This document shows, piece after piece, positions 42,182-52,715 of a stretch of DNA of 64,000 nt (position 1 is the stretch's first letter; every line of letters begins with the position of its first letter). The stretch spans positions 310,001-374,000 of the forward strand of contig CAVPMY010000002.1 in the NCBI GenBank assembly GCA_963706685.1, in the 5' to 3' direction. The notes under the pieces were generated by a model, which was given only the letters and a program-made list of their open reading frames with translations, did no database searches and was not told the DNA's origin. This DNA is from CADEEN01 sp963706685. Lineage in GTDB: Bacteria > Pseudomonadota > Gammaproteobacteria > Burkholderiales > Burkholderiaceae_C. The translations under genes were made by a program, and so were the position numbers.

Positions 42182-43320
42182 ATGACGCACGCCCTCGCCG
42201 CCCCGGGCTCACCGCTGAGCTACGAACAGGCCGGCGTCAACTACGACCTGATCGACCCGCTGAAGGTGGCGCGCAGCGCGCCGCCGCAGCCACCGCGGCG
42301 CAGCTGGCGCAGCACGGCTTCAGCGAGGTCGAGGCCTCGCGCGGCGAATCGGCCTATGTCGTCGACGTCGGGCCGTTCTACCTGGCCAGCATCGTCGAAT
42401 GCCTGGGCAGCAAGGCGCTGGTGGCCGACGAGATGGCGCGCCTCACCGGCAAGAGCTACTACGCCGGCATCGCGCAGGACACGATCGCGATGGCGGTCAA
42501 CGACCTGATCACCGTCGGCGCCACGCCGCTGGTGGTGCAGGCCTACTGGGCCGCCGGCGGCAGCGACTGGTTCGGCGACGCCGACGCGCTCGCAGGCGCT
42601 GGTCGCCGGCTGGAAGCGCGCCTGCGAGACCTGCGGCGTGGCCTGGGGCGGCGGCGAGACGCCGGCGCTGGCCGGCATCGTCGAGGCCGGGCGCATCGAC
42701 CTGGCGGCCAGCTGCACCGGCCTCATCAACCCGAAGCAGCGCCTGTCGCTCGGCGACGCAGCTCGGCGCCGGCGACGCCATCGTGCTGCTGGCCTCGCAG
42801 CGGCATCCACGCCAACGGCCTGAGCCTGGCGCGCAAGCTGGCCGAGCGCCTGCCGCAGGGCTACCTGACACCGATCGACGACGCGCGGCCTGAGCTATCG
42901 GCGACGCGCTGCTGGCGCCGACCACGCTGTACTGCGCCGGTCACCGAGGCGCTGTGGCGAGCCGGCATCGCGCCGCACTACGCCGCCAACATCACCGGCC
43001 ACGGCTGGCGCAAGCTGCTGCGCCATCCCAGCGCGCTGACCTACCGCATCGCACACCGTGCCGCCGGTGCCGCCGGTGCTGCGCTTCATCGCAGCAGCAC
43101 GCCGGGCACGACGACGCGACGAGGCCTACAGCACGCTTCAACATGGGCGCCGGCTTCGCGCTGTTCGTGGCCGGCGGACGACGCCGAGCGCACGGTGGAC
43201 GTGGCGCGCGACCAGGGCATCGACGCCTGGGTCGCCGGCCGTGTCGAGGCCGGCGCCAAACAACTGCTGATCGAGCCGCTGGCGCTGCGCTTCGGCGACG
43301 ACGCGCTGCAGTTGCGCTGA
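42182..43320 (+). CDS. PurM-like AIR synthase family protein (frameshifted)
   Basis: About 375 residues. The start LSYEQAGVNYDLIDPLKV resembles the SYxxAGVDxxxGxxxV opening of phosphoribosylformylglycinamidine cyclo-ligase. ALVADEMARLTGKSYYAGIA, QDTIAMAVNDLITVGATPLV, VAWGGGETPALAGIVEAGRI and GIHANGLSLARKLAERLPQG follow the PurM motifs (GTK, NDxxxxGA, GGExAxMP, GxHSNGxSL), but several classical residues differ. The C-terminus FNMGAGFALFVA matches FNMGxGM. At least six extra bases break it. It may be a divergent purM or a paralogue with another ATP-dependent role. It is divergent from dnaX. Confidence 0.7.
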
Positions 43321-43393
43321 CGCCGGCCGCGCACAAGTGACGGCCGTCCTTGTGGTGATTGACCGGCTCACAGCCACCCGTGCCCGACCCCAC

Positions 43394-43399
43394 TACAAT
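43394..43399 (+). promoter_or_regulatory. Minus-10 box of the SRP RNA gene
   Basis: TACAAT 7 bases before the inferred 5' end of the 4.5S RNA, the expected distance. The minus-35 region at 17 bases is poor (CAGCCA). Confidence 0.55.
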
Positions 43400-43406
43400 C
43401 GTCCTC

Positions 43407-43501
43407 GACGGGCCTTCCCGCATGGAAGCACGCCCAACCGGGTCAGGTGGGGAACCAAGCAGCCCTAAGCGTTGCAACCAGTGCCGGGGTAAAGGCTCGT
43501 C
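43407..43501 (+). ncRNA. ffs: Signal recognition particle RNA, small bacterial type (4.5S)
   Basis: About 95 nucleotides. The apical domain GGGTCAGGTGGGGAACCAAG then CAGCCC holds the GGAA tetraloop and the asymmetric and symmetric loops bound by Ffh. The ends GACGGGCCTT (43407–43416) and AAGGCTCGTC (43492–43501) pair in a terminal stem with one G–U pair. GTGCCGGGG, the conserved 3' strand, follows at 43481. It lies near dnaX, as in many proteobacteria. The RNA works with Ffh to target membrane proteins. Confidence 0.93.
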
Positions 43502-43561
43502 ACCCCGACTTCAGTCTGGGGATGGGCCTGACCGCGGCACTGCTGCACATTGTTGGCGACC

Positions 43562-44407
43562 ATGCACCGAACCTTCCGCACGCACGTCGTCGAGACCATG
43601 CAAGAGCTGATCATCAGCTTGGCGCGGCCGTACATCCTGCGCGAACTGCCGGGCTGGGGCTACGTCTATCGCTGGGCTGTCGGCAACGAGCAGCAGCGCG
43701 AGTGGTTCTGGGCCGAGGCGCCGGTGCGCACCGTGCGCGGCAAGCTGCATGGCTTCGAGATGAGCCTGGACCTGTCGCATTGGTCGGACCGCTCGACCTA
43801 CTTCCTCGGCCGATGGATCGACCTGCACAACCAGCTGTTCATGCTCGACCTGCTCGAGCCCGGCGACACCGTGGTCGATGTCAGCGCGCACCGCGGCAGC
43901 TTTGCGCTGGTTGCTTCGCGTCTGGTAGGCCATCGCGGCAAGGTGGTGTGTTTCGACGCCAACCCGAGCAACACGGCCCATGTGGAGCACGACATCGCCG
44001 CCAACGGCATTGCCAACATTGTCGTCAAGCGCGCGGACCTGACCGATGATGTGCTGGAAGCCGACCACCCGGCGCTGATCAAGATAGGCAGCGACGACAA
44101 CGACTTCCACGTCATCGCCAAGCTCTCGCAGACCATCGAGCGCGACCGGCCGGTGCTGTTGACTGAAGTCCCCCCGGCACAGCGCGCCGAGCGCGATGCG
44201 TCGATGCTGGCGTTGATGGCGCTGATGGACCAGCGCGGCTACAGCGGCTTCACGCTGACGCTGCGCCGGCAAGGCCTGCAGCATCGCTGGGGCCTGGCGC
44301 CGTTGCAGGGCGCCAAGCGCGCGCTCAACGCAGTCTGGTTCCACGCTGATTTCCTGAAGCGCCATGCAGCGTCGCTGCAGCGCTACGGGCTGCCTGCGCT
44401 GCACTGA
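43562..44407 (+). CDS. FkbM-type methyltransferase-like protein
   Basis: 281 residues. The central part LLEPGDTVVDVSAHRGSFAL then VASRLVGHRGKVVCFDANPS follows the FkbM pattern (VVDVGANVGxxS...GxVxAFEPxP), with GIANIVVKRADLTDD next. The SAM-binding glycines are degenerate: GAN-x-G is SAHRG here. The C-terminal half (LIKIGSDDNDFHVIAKLSQT, LTEVPPAQRAERD) resembles the usual IKxDVEGxE strand with changes (IGSDDND). So the fold is likely, while catalysis is uncertain. It begins 60 bases after ffs. The frame is intact and untouched by the errors around it. No sugar-polymer genes are nearby. Confidence 0.7.
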   Translation: MHRTFRTHVVETMQELIISLARPYILRELPGWGYVYRWAVGNEQQREWFWAEAPVRTVRGKLHGFEMSLDLSHWSDRSTYFLGRWIDLHNQLFMLDLLEPGDTVVDVSAHRGSFALVASRLVGHRGKVVCFDANPSNTAHVEHDIAANGIANIVVKRADLTDDVLEADHPALIKIGSDDNDFHVIAKLSQTIERDRPVLLTEVPPAQRAERDASMLALMALMDQRGYSGFTLTLRRQGLQHRWGLAPLQGAKRALNAVWFHADFLKRHAASLQRYGLPALH

Positions 44408-44424
44408 GCCTGGCTGGGGTTCAG

Positions 44425-46221
44425 TCAGGCCGCCGGCTGCGCTGCCGGTAGGGCAGGCGCTGCCGTCTCTGCCGGCACTGTGGGCGCGGTGCCCGTGGCA
44501 CTGGCCTGCAGCGCCGCCGTCAGATCACGCGCCGTCAGGTCGAGCACGCGCGCATACCGCTTGGCCACGCGCTCGATGGCCGCACTCTGGCGCGCGGCAG
44601 GCAAGGCCAGCAGGTCGATGGCTTCGTTGGCGGCGCTGCCGACGGCGCGCAGCACCTCGTCGTCGCTGTCGGTCGGCGCGCACCGGCGCATCGGCGGGCA
44701 AGCGGCGCATCAGGTGCAACACGGCATCGTCGTTCCTGCTGGACCCAACAAGCCCACCAGCGCGCCACGGCAGCGCCATGCCTGTCGATGTCGGCGCCGA
44801 GCACGGCAAAGCTGGCCGCCTGTTCGATCATGCCCGGCTGATCGGGCTGGCCCGGCACGGCCGCAGGAGCGGCTTGCATCAGGCGGCGCACCTGGCGCAT
44901 TTCGTCGGCCTGGTGGTACTGCAGGACCAGACGGCCCAGGTTCTGCAGCAGCGTCACCAGCGCCGTCACCTCGGCGTCGTAGCCCGCAGGGCGCAGCGAC
45001 TGCGCGAGGCGCGCCGCGCGTTGCGCGTTGGCGAGCGTGGTTTGCAGTTCGCCGGCGCCGGTGGCATCGAGCGGGCCCGGCCAGTTGCGCACGCCAGCGC
45101 ACTGCGACGCACGCCGTCGAGGCCGATCATCGCGATCGCCCGCCGAACCGTCAGCACCGGGCCGTTGCCCGACACCTGCGTGCCGCGCACCTGCGCGCTG
45201 TTGACGGCGCGCAGCAGTTCAAGCGTCAGCGCCGGGTCGCGCAGCACCAGACCGGCCAGCTCTTCGGTGTGTTGACGCTCCATCAGCGCCAGCCGCGCGG
45301 CGCGGGCGGCGGCGCCGGGCAGCGCCGGCAGGACGCCGATCTGGCGCACGCGCTCGATCAGCTGCGCATGCGCGTCGCCGTCCTGGTGCGATTCGTGATC
45401 GAGCCAGCCTTCGAGCGCACGCGCCAGCGTGCGCGCGTTGCGATAGCGCTGGCGCGGCTGGCGGTCGGTGGCGCGATTGGCAATGGCCCGCAGCGGCTCG
45501 GGCAATGGGCGCGGCACGTCCCAGGGCAGACGCAGGGCTTCCCGGCCCGCAGGCGCGCAGGCGCAGCAGGGCCGCGCCGATGTCGGGTTCGTCGAGCGCC
45601 GGTGCACCCGACAGCAGGCCGTGCATCAGGACGGCCAGCGCCAGCACGTCGCGCTCGCCGGCTTCTCGGGCGCCGCGGCGATGGCGCTGCGTCGTCGTTC
45701 AGCGCCGTCGTCGGACTCGCGCGTCGGCATCGACGGCGTCAGGCCCAGCCCCATCAGGCGAGCGCTGCCGTTGTCGCTGACGGCAATGAGCCAGGGCTGC
45801 ACGTCGCGGTGCGCATGACCGCCGTCGTGGGCAAAGGCCAGCGCCGGTCAGCGCCTGCGCCATCCAGCGCGCGATCACCGTCCGGCGCGTCGCCGTCGCG
45901 CGGCGGACTGCGCTCGGCCAGCGTCGGGCCGAGCCGCGCCGTCATAGGCGACAAAGGGCCAGTGCTCTTGCTCCCGACCTCGACCGCATGCGCGAGGTTC
46001 GGATGCGACAGGCGCGCGGCGCGCGCATCTCTTGCAGCCAGACCGGCCAGCGCCGCTCGGCCGGCCGGCTGTCGCCGCGGCAGCACCAGAATCAGTTCCT
46101 GCGCGGTGCGCGGGTCGTGCGCGCGCCAGGCCATGCAACGCGCGCTGCGACCGAGCAGAGGCGCGCAGCTCGAAGCGGCCGCAGAGCGGCGCGTGGTCAG
46201 GGAGTCGAAGGCAGCGGCCAT
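44425..46221 (-). CDS. Degenerate Ser/Thr kinase fused to HDOD domain (frameshifted)
   Basis: About 590 residues. The N-terminal 270 residues resemble a eukaryotic-type kinase: LSHPNLAHAVEVG, LAFAHDGGHAHRDVQPWLIA, then SDNGSARLMGLGL. HRD is present, but the metal-binding Asn of HRDLKPxN and the DFG Asp are both missing, and the beta-3 Lys is not seen (ELILVLPRR). The HDOD domain follows: LIERVRQIGVLPALPGAAAR, LAGLVLRDPALTLELLRAVN, then AIAMIGLDGVRRSAL. The tail is Ala/Pro-rich. HDOD proteins act in signalling, often beside c-di-GMP or stress circuits. At least seven extra bases break the frame. Probably a pseudokinase sensor–HDOD regulator. Confidence 0.75.
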
Positions 46222-46305
46222 GTCCCTCGATTGGACGGCGCCGCGTGTCCCAGCCAAGCATCGAACAGGCTGCTTTTCGACCGCAGTTCGCGCTCTTGCC
46301 AGCCG

Positions 46306-49300
46306 CTACGGTGCGGGTTCGATGACCTGCCCGGCGGCCGTGATGAAAGCCGCCCGCACCGGCTCGCCAGGCACCAGCGCGGCAACCGCCTGGCGATAGT
46401 CGGCCAGCTGCTCGACCAACGCGGCGTCGACCTGCGGCGTGGCCTTGAGCTTGTAGTCGAGGACCCACCAGCAGCGCGCGGGTGCAGCCAACAGGACCAG
46501 GCGGTCGATGCGGCGCGGTTGGCCACTCGGCGAAGCCACCGCGACTTCACTGCCGGCCCATTCGATCAGTAGCGGATCGAAGAACCGCCGGCACGCCGGG
46601 CTGGCCAACACCTGCCGCGCCATGGCCTGCACCGCCTGCGCGTCCGGCACGTCAAAGGCCGCCGCCGCAGCGCGCGCCAAGGTGGCCAGGTCCTGCGCGC
46701 CGGGACGCGATGCCCACTCGAGCGTGCGGTGCACCGCCTGGCCGAGCGCTGCGGCAACGTCGTCCTCGGCCGTGGCAACTGCGCTGTCTTGCAGGCCGTC
46801 GCGCCGCTGCAGTGGCAGCAACACGACCTCGGCACGGTGGTCGTGTGGCGCCACGCCGGCCGGTGCAGGCGCCGACCCAGGCTGCGCGAGCGGCTCCAAC
46901 CGCGTCCACCACGACGGCAGGGCCTCTTGGCGCTGCGCGGCGGCGTGCGACTGATGAACAGACGCTGCTGCGCGCGTGTCAATGCCACGTACAAGGCATT
47001 GGCCTCTTCGCGGGCGCGTGCTGCCAACTCGTCGGCCAGCAGGGCTGCAACGACGGCGGGCACCGCGCATGCGACGCCACGAAGGCCACCTGCGCAGGCT
47101 GCGCCGAGTCCACCGGCCAATCGATCAGCAGCGTGGCCGTTTCAGTTCTCGTCGGCTCCGGCTGCGTGTCCATCAGGAACACGACTCGCGCCTCCAGGCC
47201 CTTGGCGCCGTGGATGGTCAGCAAGCGCACGGCATCTTCCTGCTGCGACGCCGGCGCCAGGACCTTTCGCGAGCGCAGCGCGCGCACGAAGCCGTAGGGC
47301 GAGGCGTAGCGCCCGCCGTCGAGTTCGAGCGCAGCAGCCAGCAGTGCACGCACCGCGTCGAGCGCGCGCGCACAGCGCTCCGGCGGCACGACCGCGGCCA
47401 GCCGCGGCATCAGTTCGCCCTCGTGCACGATGCGGTCGAGCAGGTCGTGCGGCGGCAAGGTCGGCGCGGCGCGTGCCCACGCGGTGCACAAGGTGGCCGC
47501 GCGCTGCAGGGCAGCGCCGGCATCGACGTCGCAGGCCAGCAGCGCGGGCCACCAGCCGCCACATCGGCTGGCGCGCCGGGACAGTTCGAGCAGTTCGGCA
47601 TCGCTGGCGCCGAACAGCGGACTCTTCAGCGCCCGCGCCAGCGACAAGGACTGCGCGGGCGACGCCAGGACGTCGAGCATCGCCAGCAGATCCTGCACCT
47701 CGGGCAATGCCGACAGCAGCAGGTCTTCGGGCGCGACATGCGGCAGGTGCAGGGCCAAGGCGTCGGCGGCCAATGCCAGGACCGAGCGCTTGCGCGCCAG
47801 CACGAGGATGTCTTGCGCGGCGACGCCCTGCGTGCGAATCAGATGTGGCGATCGCCTGCGCGACCTGCGCCGCTTCGGCCTCGCGCAGCACGGCCTGGGC
47901 CTCGACACGCGGCACTGTCAGCGAGGGCCGCCAGACCCGTTGCGTCGCCGCCGCTTGTCGTGCCGCTGTGGGTGGGCGCTCGACGCTGGGCAAGCCCGTC
48001 AACGCCGGCGCGGTGCCGTCTTGCGCCACTTCGTGGTGTGATCGCGCCACTGCGCCAAGCCGCCCTCACCGCTCCAGGCACCGAACACCTGGTTGATGAC
48101 GGCGACGACACCGGGCGCGCAGCGCCGCGTGTGGTCGCAGGCCGCCGTGGCGCCGCCCAAGGCCTCGACGACGAACGCCTGCGCGGCCTTGAACACACGC
48201 GGCTCGGCGCGCCGGAAGCGGTAGATGCTCTGCTTCGGGTCGCCGACGATGAACACGCGCGGCGCCGCCATGCCACCGCCGGCGCCGGCGTAGGCGGCCA
48301 GCCACGATTGCAGCGCCTGCCACTGCAGCGGGCTCGTGTCCTGGAACTCGTCGATCAGCAGGTGGCGCACGCGCGCGTCGAGACGCTGCTGCACCCAGCC
48401 CGACAGCGTGTGCTCCGACAGCAGCGCCAGCGGCGACGCGCTCCAGGTCGTCCATGTCGACCAGGCCGCGCTGACGCTTCAGCGCCGCGTACTCGGCGAA
48501 CAGCAGGCGCGACAGGCGCGACATGCGACAGTGGTCCTCATGCGCATCCTGCTGTTCGATCTGCGGCGAATCCGCTCGAGCGTCGCGCACAGCGCGGCTT
48601 GTTCGTCGCTGTCGCCGAGTTGCTTGCGCGGCGTGCCGTTGCCTTTGTCGGTGAACAGCGCCGCCCGCAACCGTGCGTAGGCTGCGCGATCGTCGGCTTG
48701 CAGCAGCGCTTCGATGAGGCCGGCTGACGCCGTCTGCGCAACCGTCTTGTATTTCTCCTGCCGCCCCAACGCCCCTGCGAGCGACTGCGCGTTGGCGACG
48801 AACGAGGCTTCGCGCACACGCGCCAGCGCCTGCGGATCGGCCGCCGGCGGCACGCTCGCCTCGAGCACGCCCGCCGCGTCCGCGAGTTCGATTTCAGCGC
48901 GTTTGTCCAGCGACGTATCGAACCAGCGGCCGAGCTGGCTGCGACCATGGCGCAAGGCCAGCCGGCGGTAGTCGGCCAGCAGGTTCGCATCGCCGAGCAG
49001 CGTCGCGTGAAAGCGCCGCATCAACGCGGGCTGCAAGTCGTCGATGTCTTCCAGCGGTGTCAGACCCGGCGCCAGACCCAGATCGGCCAGCAGGTCGAGC
49101 GGCGCCGCGCTGCAGCAGCTGCGCGTACCAGGCATGCATGGTGCGCACCTCGACGCTGCGTCCGCTCTCAAGCACACGCTCGTGCAGGCCGATCAGGGCA
49201 TCGGCCTGCTGCCGGGCCTCACGCTCGCCCATGCCATAGTCACGCAATCGCCCGGCGGCCTGCTCGGTGGACAGCGTCGCGCACTCCTGCAGCCACGTCG

Positions 49301-49530
49301 CCAGCCGCGTGCGCATCTCGCCCGCGGCCTTGCGCGTGAAGGTGATCGCCAGGATTTCCTGCGGCTGCGCGCCATCGAGCAACGCGCGCACGATGCGCGC
49401 CACCAGCATCCAGGTCTTGCCGGCACCGGCGCAGGCTTCGACGCACGACGTGACGCCGCGGATCGCAGGCCACGGCGTAGAACGCTTCGCGCGAGGCCAA
49501 TCTGCCGTCGAGCTGGTAGGCGGCGATCAT
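46306..49530 (-). CDS. UvrD/RecB-like helicase-nuclease, AddA type (frameshifted)
   Basis: About 1,065 residues. The N-terminus is MIAAYQLDGRLASREAFYAV, and Walker A lies in a frame-broken stretch that reads CAGAGKTWMLVARIVRALLD. ILAITFTRKAAGEMRTRLA is motif Ia. Walker B is RVRHLLIDEFQDTSPLQWQA and GGGMAAPRVFIVGDPKQSIY is motif III. RLLTIHGAKGLEARVVFLMD is motif V. The C-terminal RecB-like nuclease has WWVLDYKLKATPQVDAALVE with the DYK signature. It is paired with the nuclease gene upstream, an AddAB-type break-repair complex. More than ten extra bases break the frame. The start ATG falls inside the first unit of a repeat array. Confidence 0.87.
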
Positions 49531-49739
49531 TGAGCCCCCAGGCGCTGCGCGCCGGCGCCACCAGGGCGGCGCGAGCGCCTTGGGAGCGACCCGGCGGCGT
49601 TCATTGAGCCCAAGGCGCTGCGCGCGGCCCAGGGGGCGGACGCCTCGGGAGCGGCCCGGCGGCGTTCATTGAGCCCCCAAGGCGCTGCGCGCCGGCCCCC
49701 CAGGGGGGCGCGAACGCCTTGGGAGCGGCCCGGCGGCGT
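49527..49739. repeat. Three tandem copies of a palindromic 65–74-bp element
   Basis: Units at 49527–49600 (74 bp), 49601–49665 (65 bp) and 49666–49739 (74 bp). Each starts TCATTGAGCCC and ends CCCGGCGGCGT. In the third, CCCAAGGCG (49676–49684) and CGCCTTGGG (49715–49723) pair outside a GGCCCCCCAGGGGGG core, so each unit folds into a long hairpin. The array fills the whole space between two genes of one operon. The ATG of the AddA-like gene is the complement of the first unit's CAT. A related copy lies near 54250. Confidence 0.9.
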
Positions 49740-52286
49740 TCACTCTTCGCTCCAATGGTCACGCCGGCACAGCCCGCGGGCCTCGCAGTGCTCGCAGGAC
49801 GTCGCCTTCGCCGGAGCGCAGGCGCACCGGCACCGGCGCGCAGCGCATCCAGATCGCAGGCCAGGCCGTCGATCAGCAGCGCGGCGCTGAGCGCGACGTC
49901 TTGGTGCTCGAACGCGCTCGGCCGTTTGCGTTCGCTCGATCGCGAGGTAGATCGCTCGCGGCGGCGGCATCGCGGCTCTCGTCGGTCAGCAGCGCCGCGT
50001 AGAACGCCAGTTGCGTGTCTTCGAGCGGCTCGGCAACACGCTGCTTCAGCTTGTCCGCGTTGCCGGTCTTGTAGTCGATCAGCATCGCGCGCGCCGTTGC
50101 GCTGCAGGTCGATTCGATCCAGGCGACCATCGATGACCAGACCGCCGAGGTCAGGCGGCGCGCAGCGGCGATCGACTTCACCGCTGCCGAAGCGCCAGCC
50201 CTCGGCCTCATGCTCACGCAGCCACGCCAGATATTCCGCGGCGAAGCTGTCGAAGCGCGGCCCGATATGGCAGCAGCGCAGCGGCGTCGATGCCCAGCAG
50301 TGCCCGTTCGGCCTCGGCTGCGGCCAGCAACTCGGCGTGATCGTCGCTGCCGCTGCGCTCGCGTGAAAGCGAAACAACAGGGCGTGCATCCAGCGGCCAT
50401 AGTCGCTGCTGTCGAGCCCGGCGTCGAGTTCGTTGCCTTCGCTCAGGCCGAGCGCGACGCGAGCGAAGAAACGGTACGGGCAGTCGCGCAGCGCCTGCAC
50501 GGTGGTGGCCGACAGGCGCTTGGGCATCGCGCGGTCCATCGCCGGTGCAGGGCGCGCGACCGGCTGCCGTGCGACGGCGTGCATCGGCAGGTTCACGTTC
50601 TGCTCTTCGTCAACGACTGCGCCCAGGCGACGGCGCGCCAGCATCGCGCGCTCGACCAGCGCACTCGGTGCCAACGGCTCGCCGCCGTCATGGCTGCGGC
50701 GCAGCAGCGTCAGCCTGGGAGCGCGCAGCAGCTGTGCAAAGGCCAGGGTCGCCCGCAACCGGCGCAGTTCGGCATCGACCACGCCGAACTCGACGTGCCA
50801 CGGCGCTCGGCAGCAATCCGGAGCCGATGTCCGCGCCGCCGAGCCGCTGTGCATCGCAGCCGGGAAAGACGACAGCATCGAAAGGACGCAGCATCGCCCG
50901 CGCCAGCGGCACGATGGCCACACGCGGCGCCGTCGGCGCCGGTGGACGCCATGCACTGCCCTCGAGCGTGTCATCGACCCACGCCGTGAAGCCGGCGAAA
51001 TCCAGATGGGTCGCCCGTGCGCCGTGCTGCCAGGCAGCGGCTGCCTGACCTTGCAGTTGCAGCGCAGCCAGCACCTGGCGCCCGGCGCCATCGGCATCCA
51101 AGGTGGCGATCAGACCGGGCGCAGCGTCGCGCAATGCCTGCAGCCAGGCAACCAGGTTGCGCGGCCGGTCAGCTTGCAACGCCCAGATGCAACCCGCCAA
51201 GACGCTGTGCGCAGCAAGGGCCGCCGCATCGGGCTCGCGCTCGCGGCGCCAGGCGTTTTCGAGTGCGCTGACGGCGCCTTCATCGTGGCCTTGTCCGCGC
51301 AGCGCTTCGATCGATGCGTCGCGGCCGGCGCCCGGCACGGCCGCGCGCAGCCAGGCCATCAGGTGCGCAGCGGCACGCGTGGTCGACAAGGTCCAACCGT
51401 TTTCGTCGTCGAGGGAGACGCCGGCACGATCGAGCAAGGCGCGGATGCGGCGCACGACGAGGCGGTCCTGGGCGATCAGCGCCACCGATGCCGCGCCATC
51501 GTCCAGGGCTTCGAGCACGGCCAGCGTGGCGGCGCTGGCTTCTTCCTCGAGACCGGCAGCACGCCAGCGGCGCGGTGCCGGCAACATCGCCGCATTGTCG
51601 AACGGTCGCGCCGGGTCACTGTCGGTGAGCAACTGCAACATGGGCGCACCATCGCCCAAGGGCATGCCGGATTGCCCTCCGCTACTGAGCACGACCCATG
51701 CCGAGACTGGATCGAGTACAGCGCGTCCGTGTCAGGCGGCTCGGCCGCGGCCGCCCATTCGACGGCCATGCGCGCCAACAGGCGTTCGCTGGCGCCGGGC
51801 CCATGGGCCGGCGGCAACGCGTCCCGCAAGGCGTCCCACCAGCCGGCACGGACCTCGGGCCGTTGCAATGCGCTCGCCTCGCGCAGCGCGTAGGCCGTGG
51901 TCATGAACGATTCGACCGCGGCGCGAAACGCCCGCGGATCGCGCTTCTCCCAGGCGGCGCCGAAGGGCTGGCGACGCAGCAAGATCGAGGCAAAGAGGCG
52001 ATCGGTCGCGCGATCGCCGCTCAGCATCTCGGGCACAGCCAGCTGGCGGCGGCGCGTGAGCGGCGGCCAGCGTTGCCGCTGTTTCAATGCGCGGCTGCCA
52101 GCCACCGCGGGCTGCAAACGCGGCACGCGCCGGCATCAACAGGGCGCTGTGCGGCAACAGCAACACCGCGTCGCGCGGGCTCGCCGCGACTGTGCTCAGC
52201 CAATCGCCGACGAGCCCGGCGACGCGCGGCCAGAATCGCCGATCGACCGGACCGTCATCAAGCCGCTGCAGGGCTATGGTTGTCAT
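49740..52286 (-). CDS. PD-(D/E)XK nuclease with Fe–S cluster, AddB-like (frameshifted)
   Basis: About 840 residues. The N-terminal part (PRDAVLLLPHSALLMPARAA, RTFDNAAM-like and LVVRRIRALLDRAGVSLDDE) is an inactivated helicase-like region as in AddB. The C-terminal nuclease has LSATTVQALRDCPYRFFARV, then AMLIDYKTGNADKLKQRV with the catalytic Asp and Lys. The end ATSCEHCEARGLCRRDHWSE holds three of the four Cys expected to bind an iron–sulfur cluster; DCPYRFF has the fourth. This is the AddB/RecB-nuclease type. Several extra bases break the frame. Its stop adjoins the repeat array, after which the AddA-like gene begins. Confidence 0.85.
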
Positions 52287-52381
52287 TGAAAATGGGTCGA
52301 CCCAGCAGGCCATGCGACACAGTTGCTTGTGTCAGAATCATTGTGCCTGCCGACGACGTGGGCGAAAATCGAGGAACCCTG

Positions 52382-52714
52382 ATGAGCAGCGACCTGATCA
52401 AGCATGTGACCGACGCCAGCTTCGAAGCCGACGTCCTGAAGTCCGGCAAGCCGGTGCTGGTGGACTACTGGGCCGAGTGGTGCGGACCCGTGCAAGATGA
52501 TCGCGCCGATCCTCGACGAGGTGTCCACGGAGTACGGCGACAAGCTGCAGATCGCCAAGATGAATGTCGATGAGAACCGCGAAGTGCCGGCCAAGTTCGG
52601 CATTCGTGGCATTCCGACGCTGATGCTGTTCAAGGACGGTGAACTGGCCGGCACGCAAGGTCGGCGCGCAGCCCAAAGCCACAGTTGACGGCCTTCCTCG
52701 ACGGTCATCTATAA
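52382..52714 (+). CDS. trxA: Thioredoxin (frameshifted)
   Basis: About 108 residues; general disulfide reductase of the cytoplasm. The start DLIKHVTDASFEADVLKSGK leads to PVLVDYWAEWCGP. An extra g after CCC (near 52490) then hides the second Cys; without it the active site reads WCGPCKMIAPILDEV. LQIAKMNVDENREVPAKFGI and RGIPTLMLFKDGELAGT follow. Two more extra bases (near 52660 and 52691) precede the end FLDGHL. The stop TAA is part of the TATAAT box of the next promoter. The order trxA–rho is conserved in betaproteobacteria. Confidence 0.95.
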
Positions 52715-52715
52715 T
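52685..52715 (+). promoter_or_regulatory. Promoter of rho within the trxA 3' end
   Basis: TTGACG at 52685–52690 and a perfect TATAAT at 52710–52715, 19 bases apart, or 18 if the suspected extra g near 52691 is removed. The minus-10 box includes the trxA stop codon. It would start RNA near 52722. Confidence 0.75.

Noticed and set aside
49527..49739. CRISPR array
   Set aside because: Only three units, no unique spacers between them, and units are 65–74 bp palindromes; no cas genes nearby.
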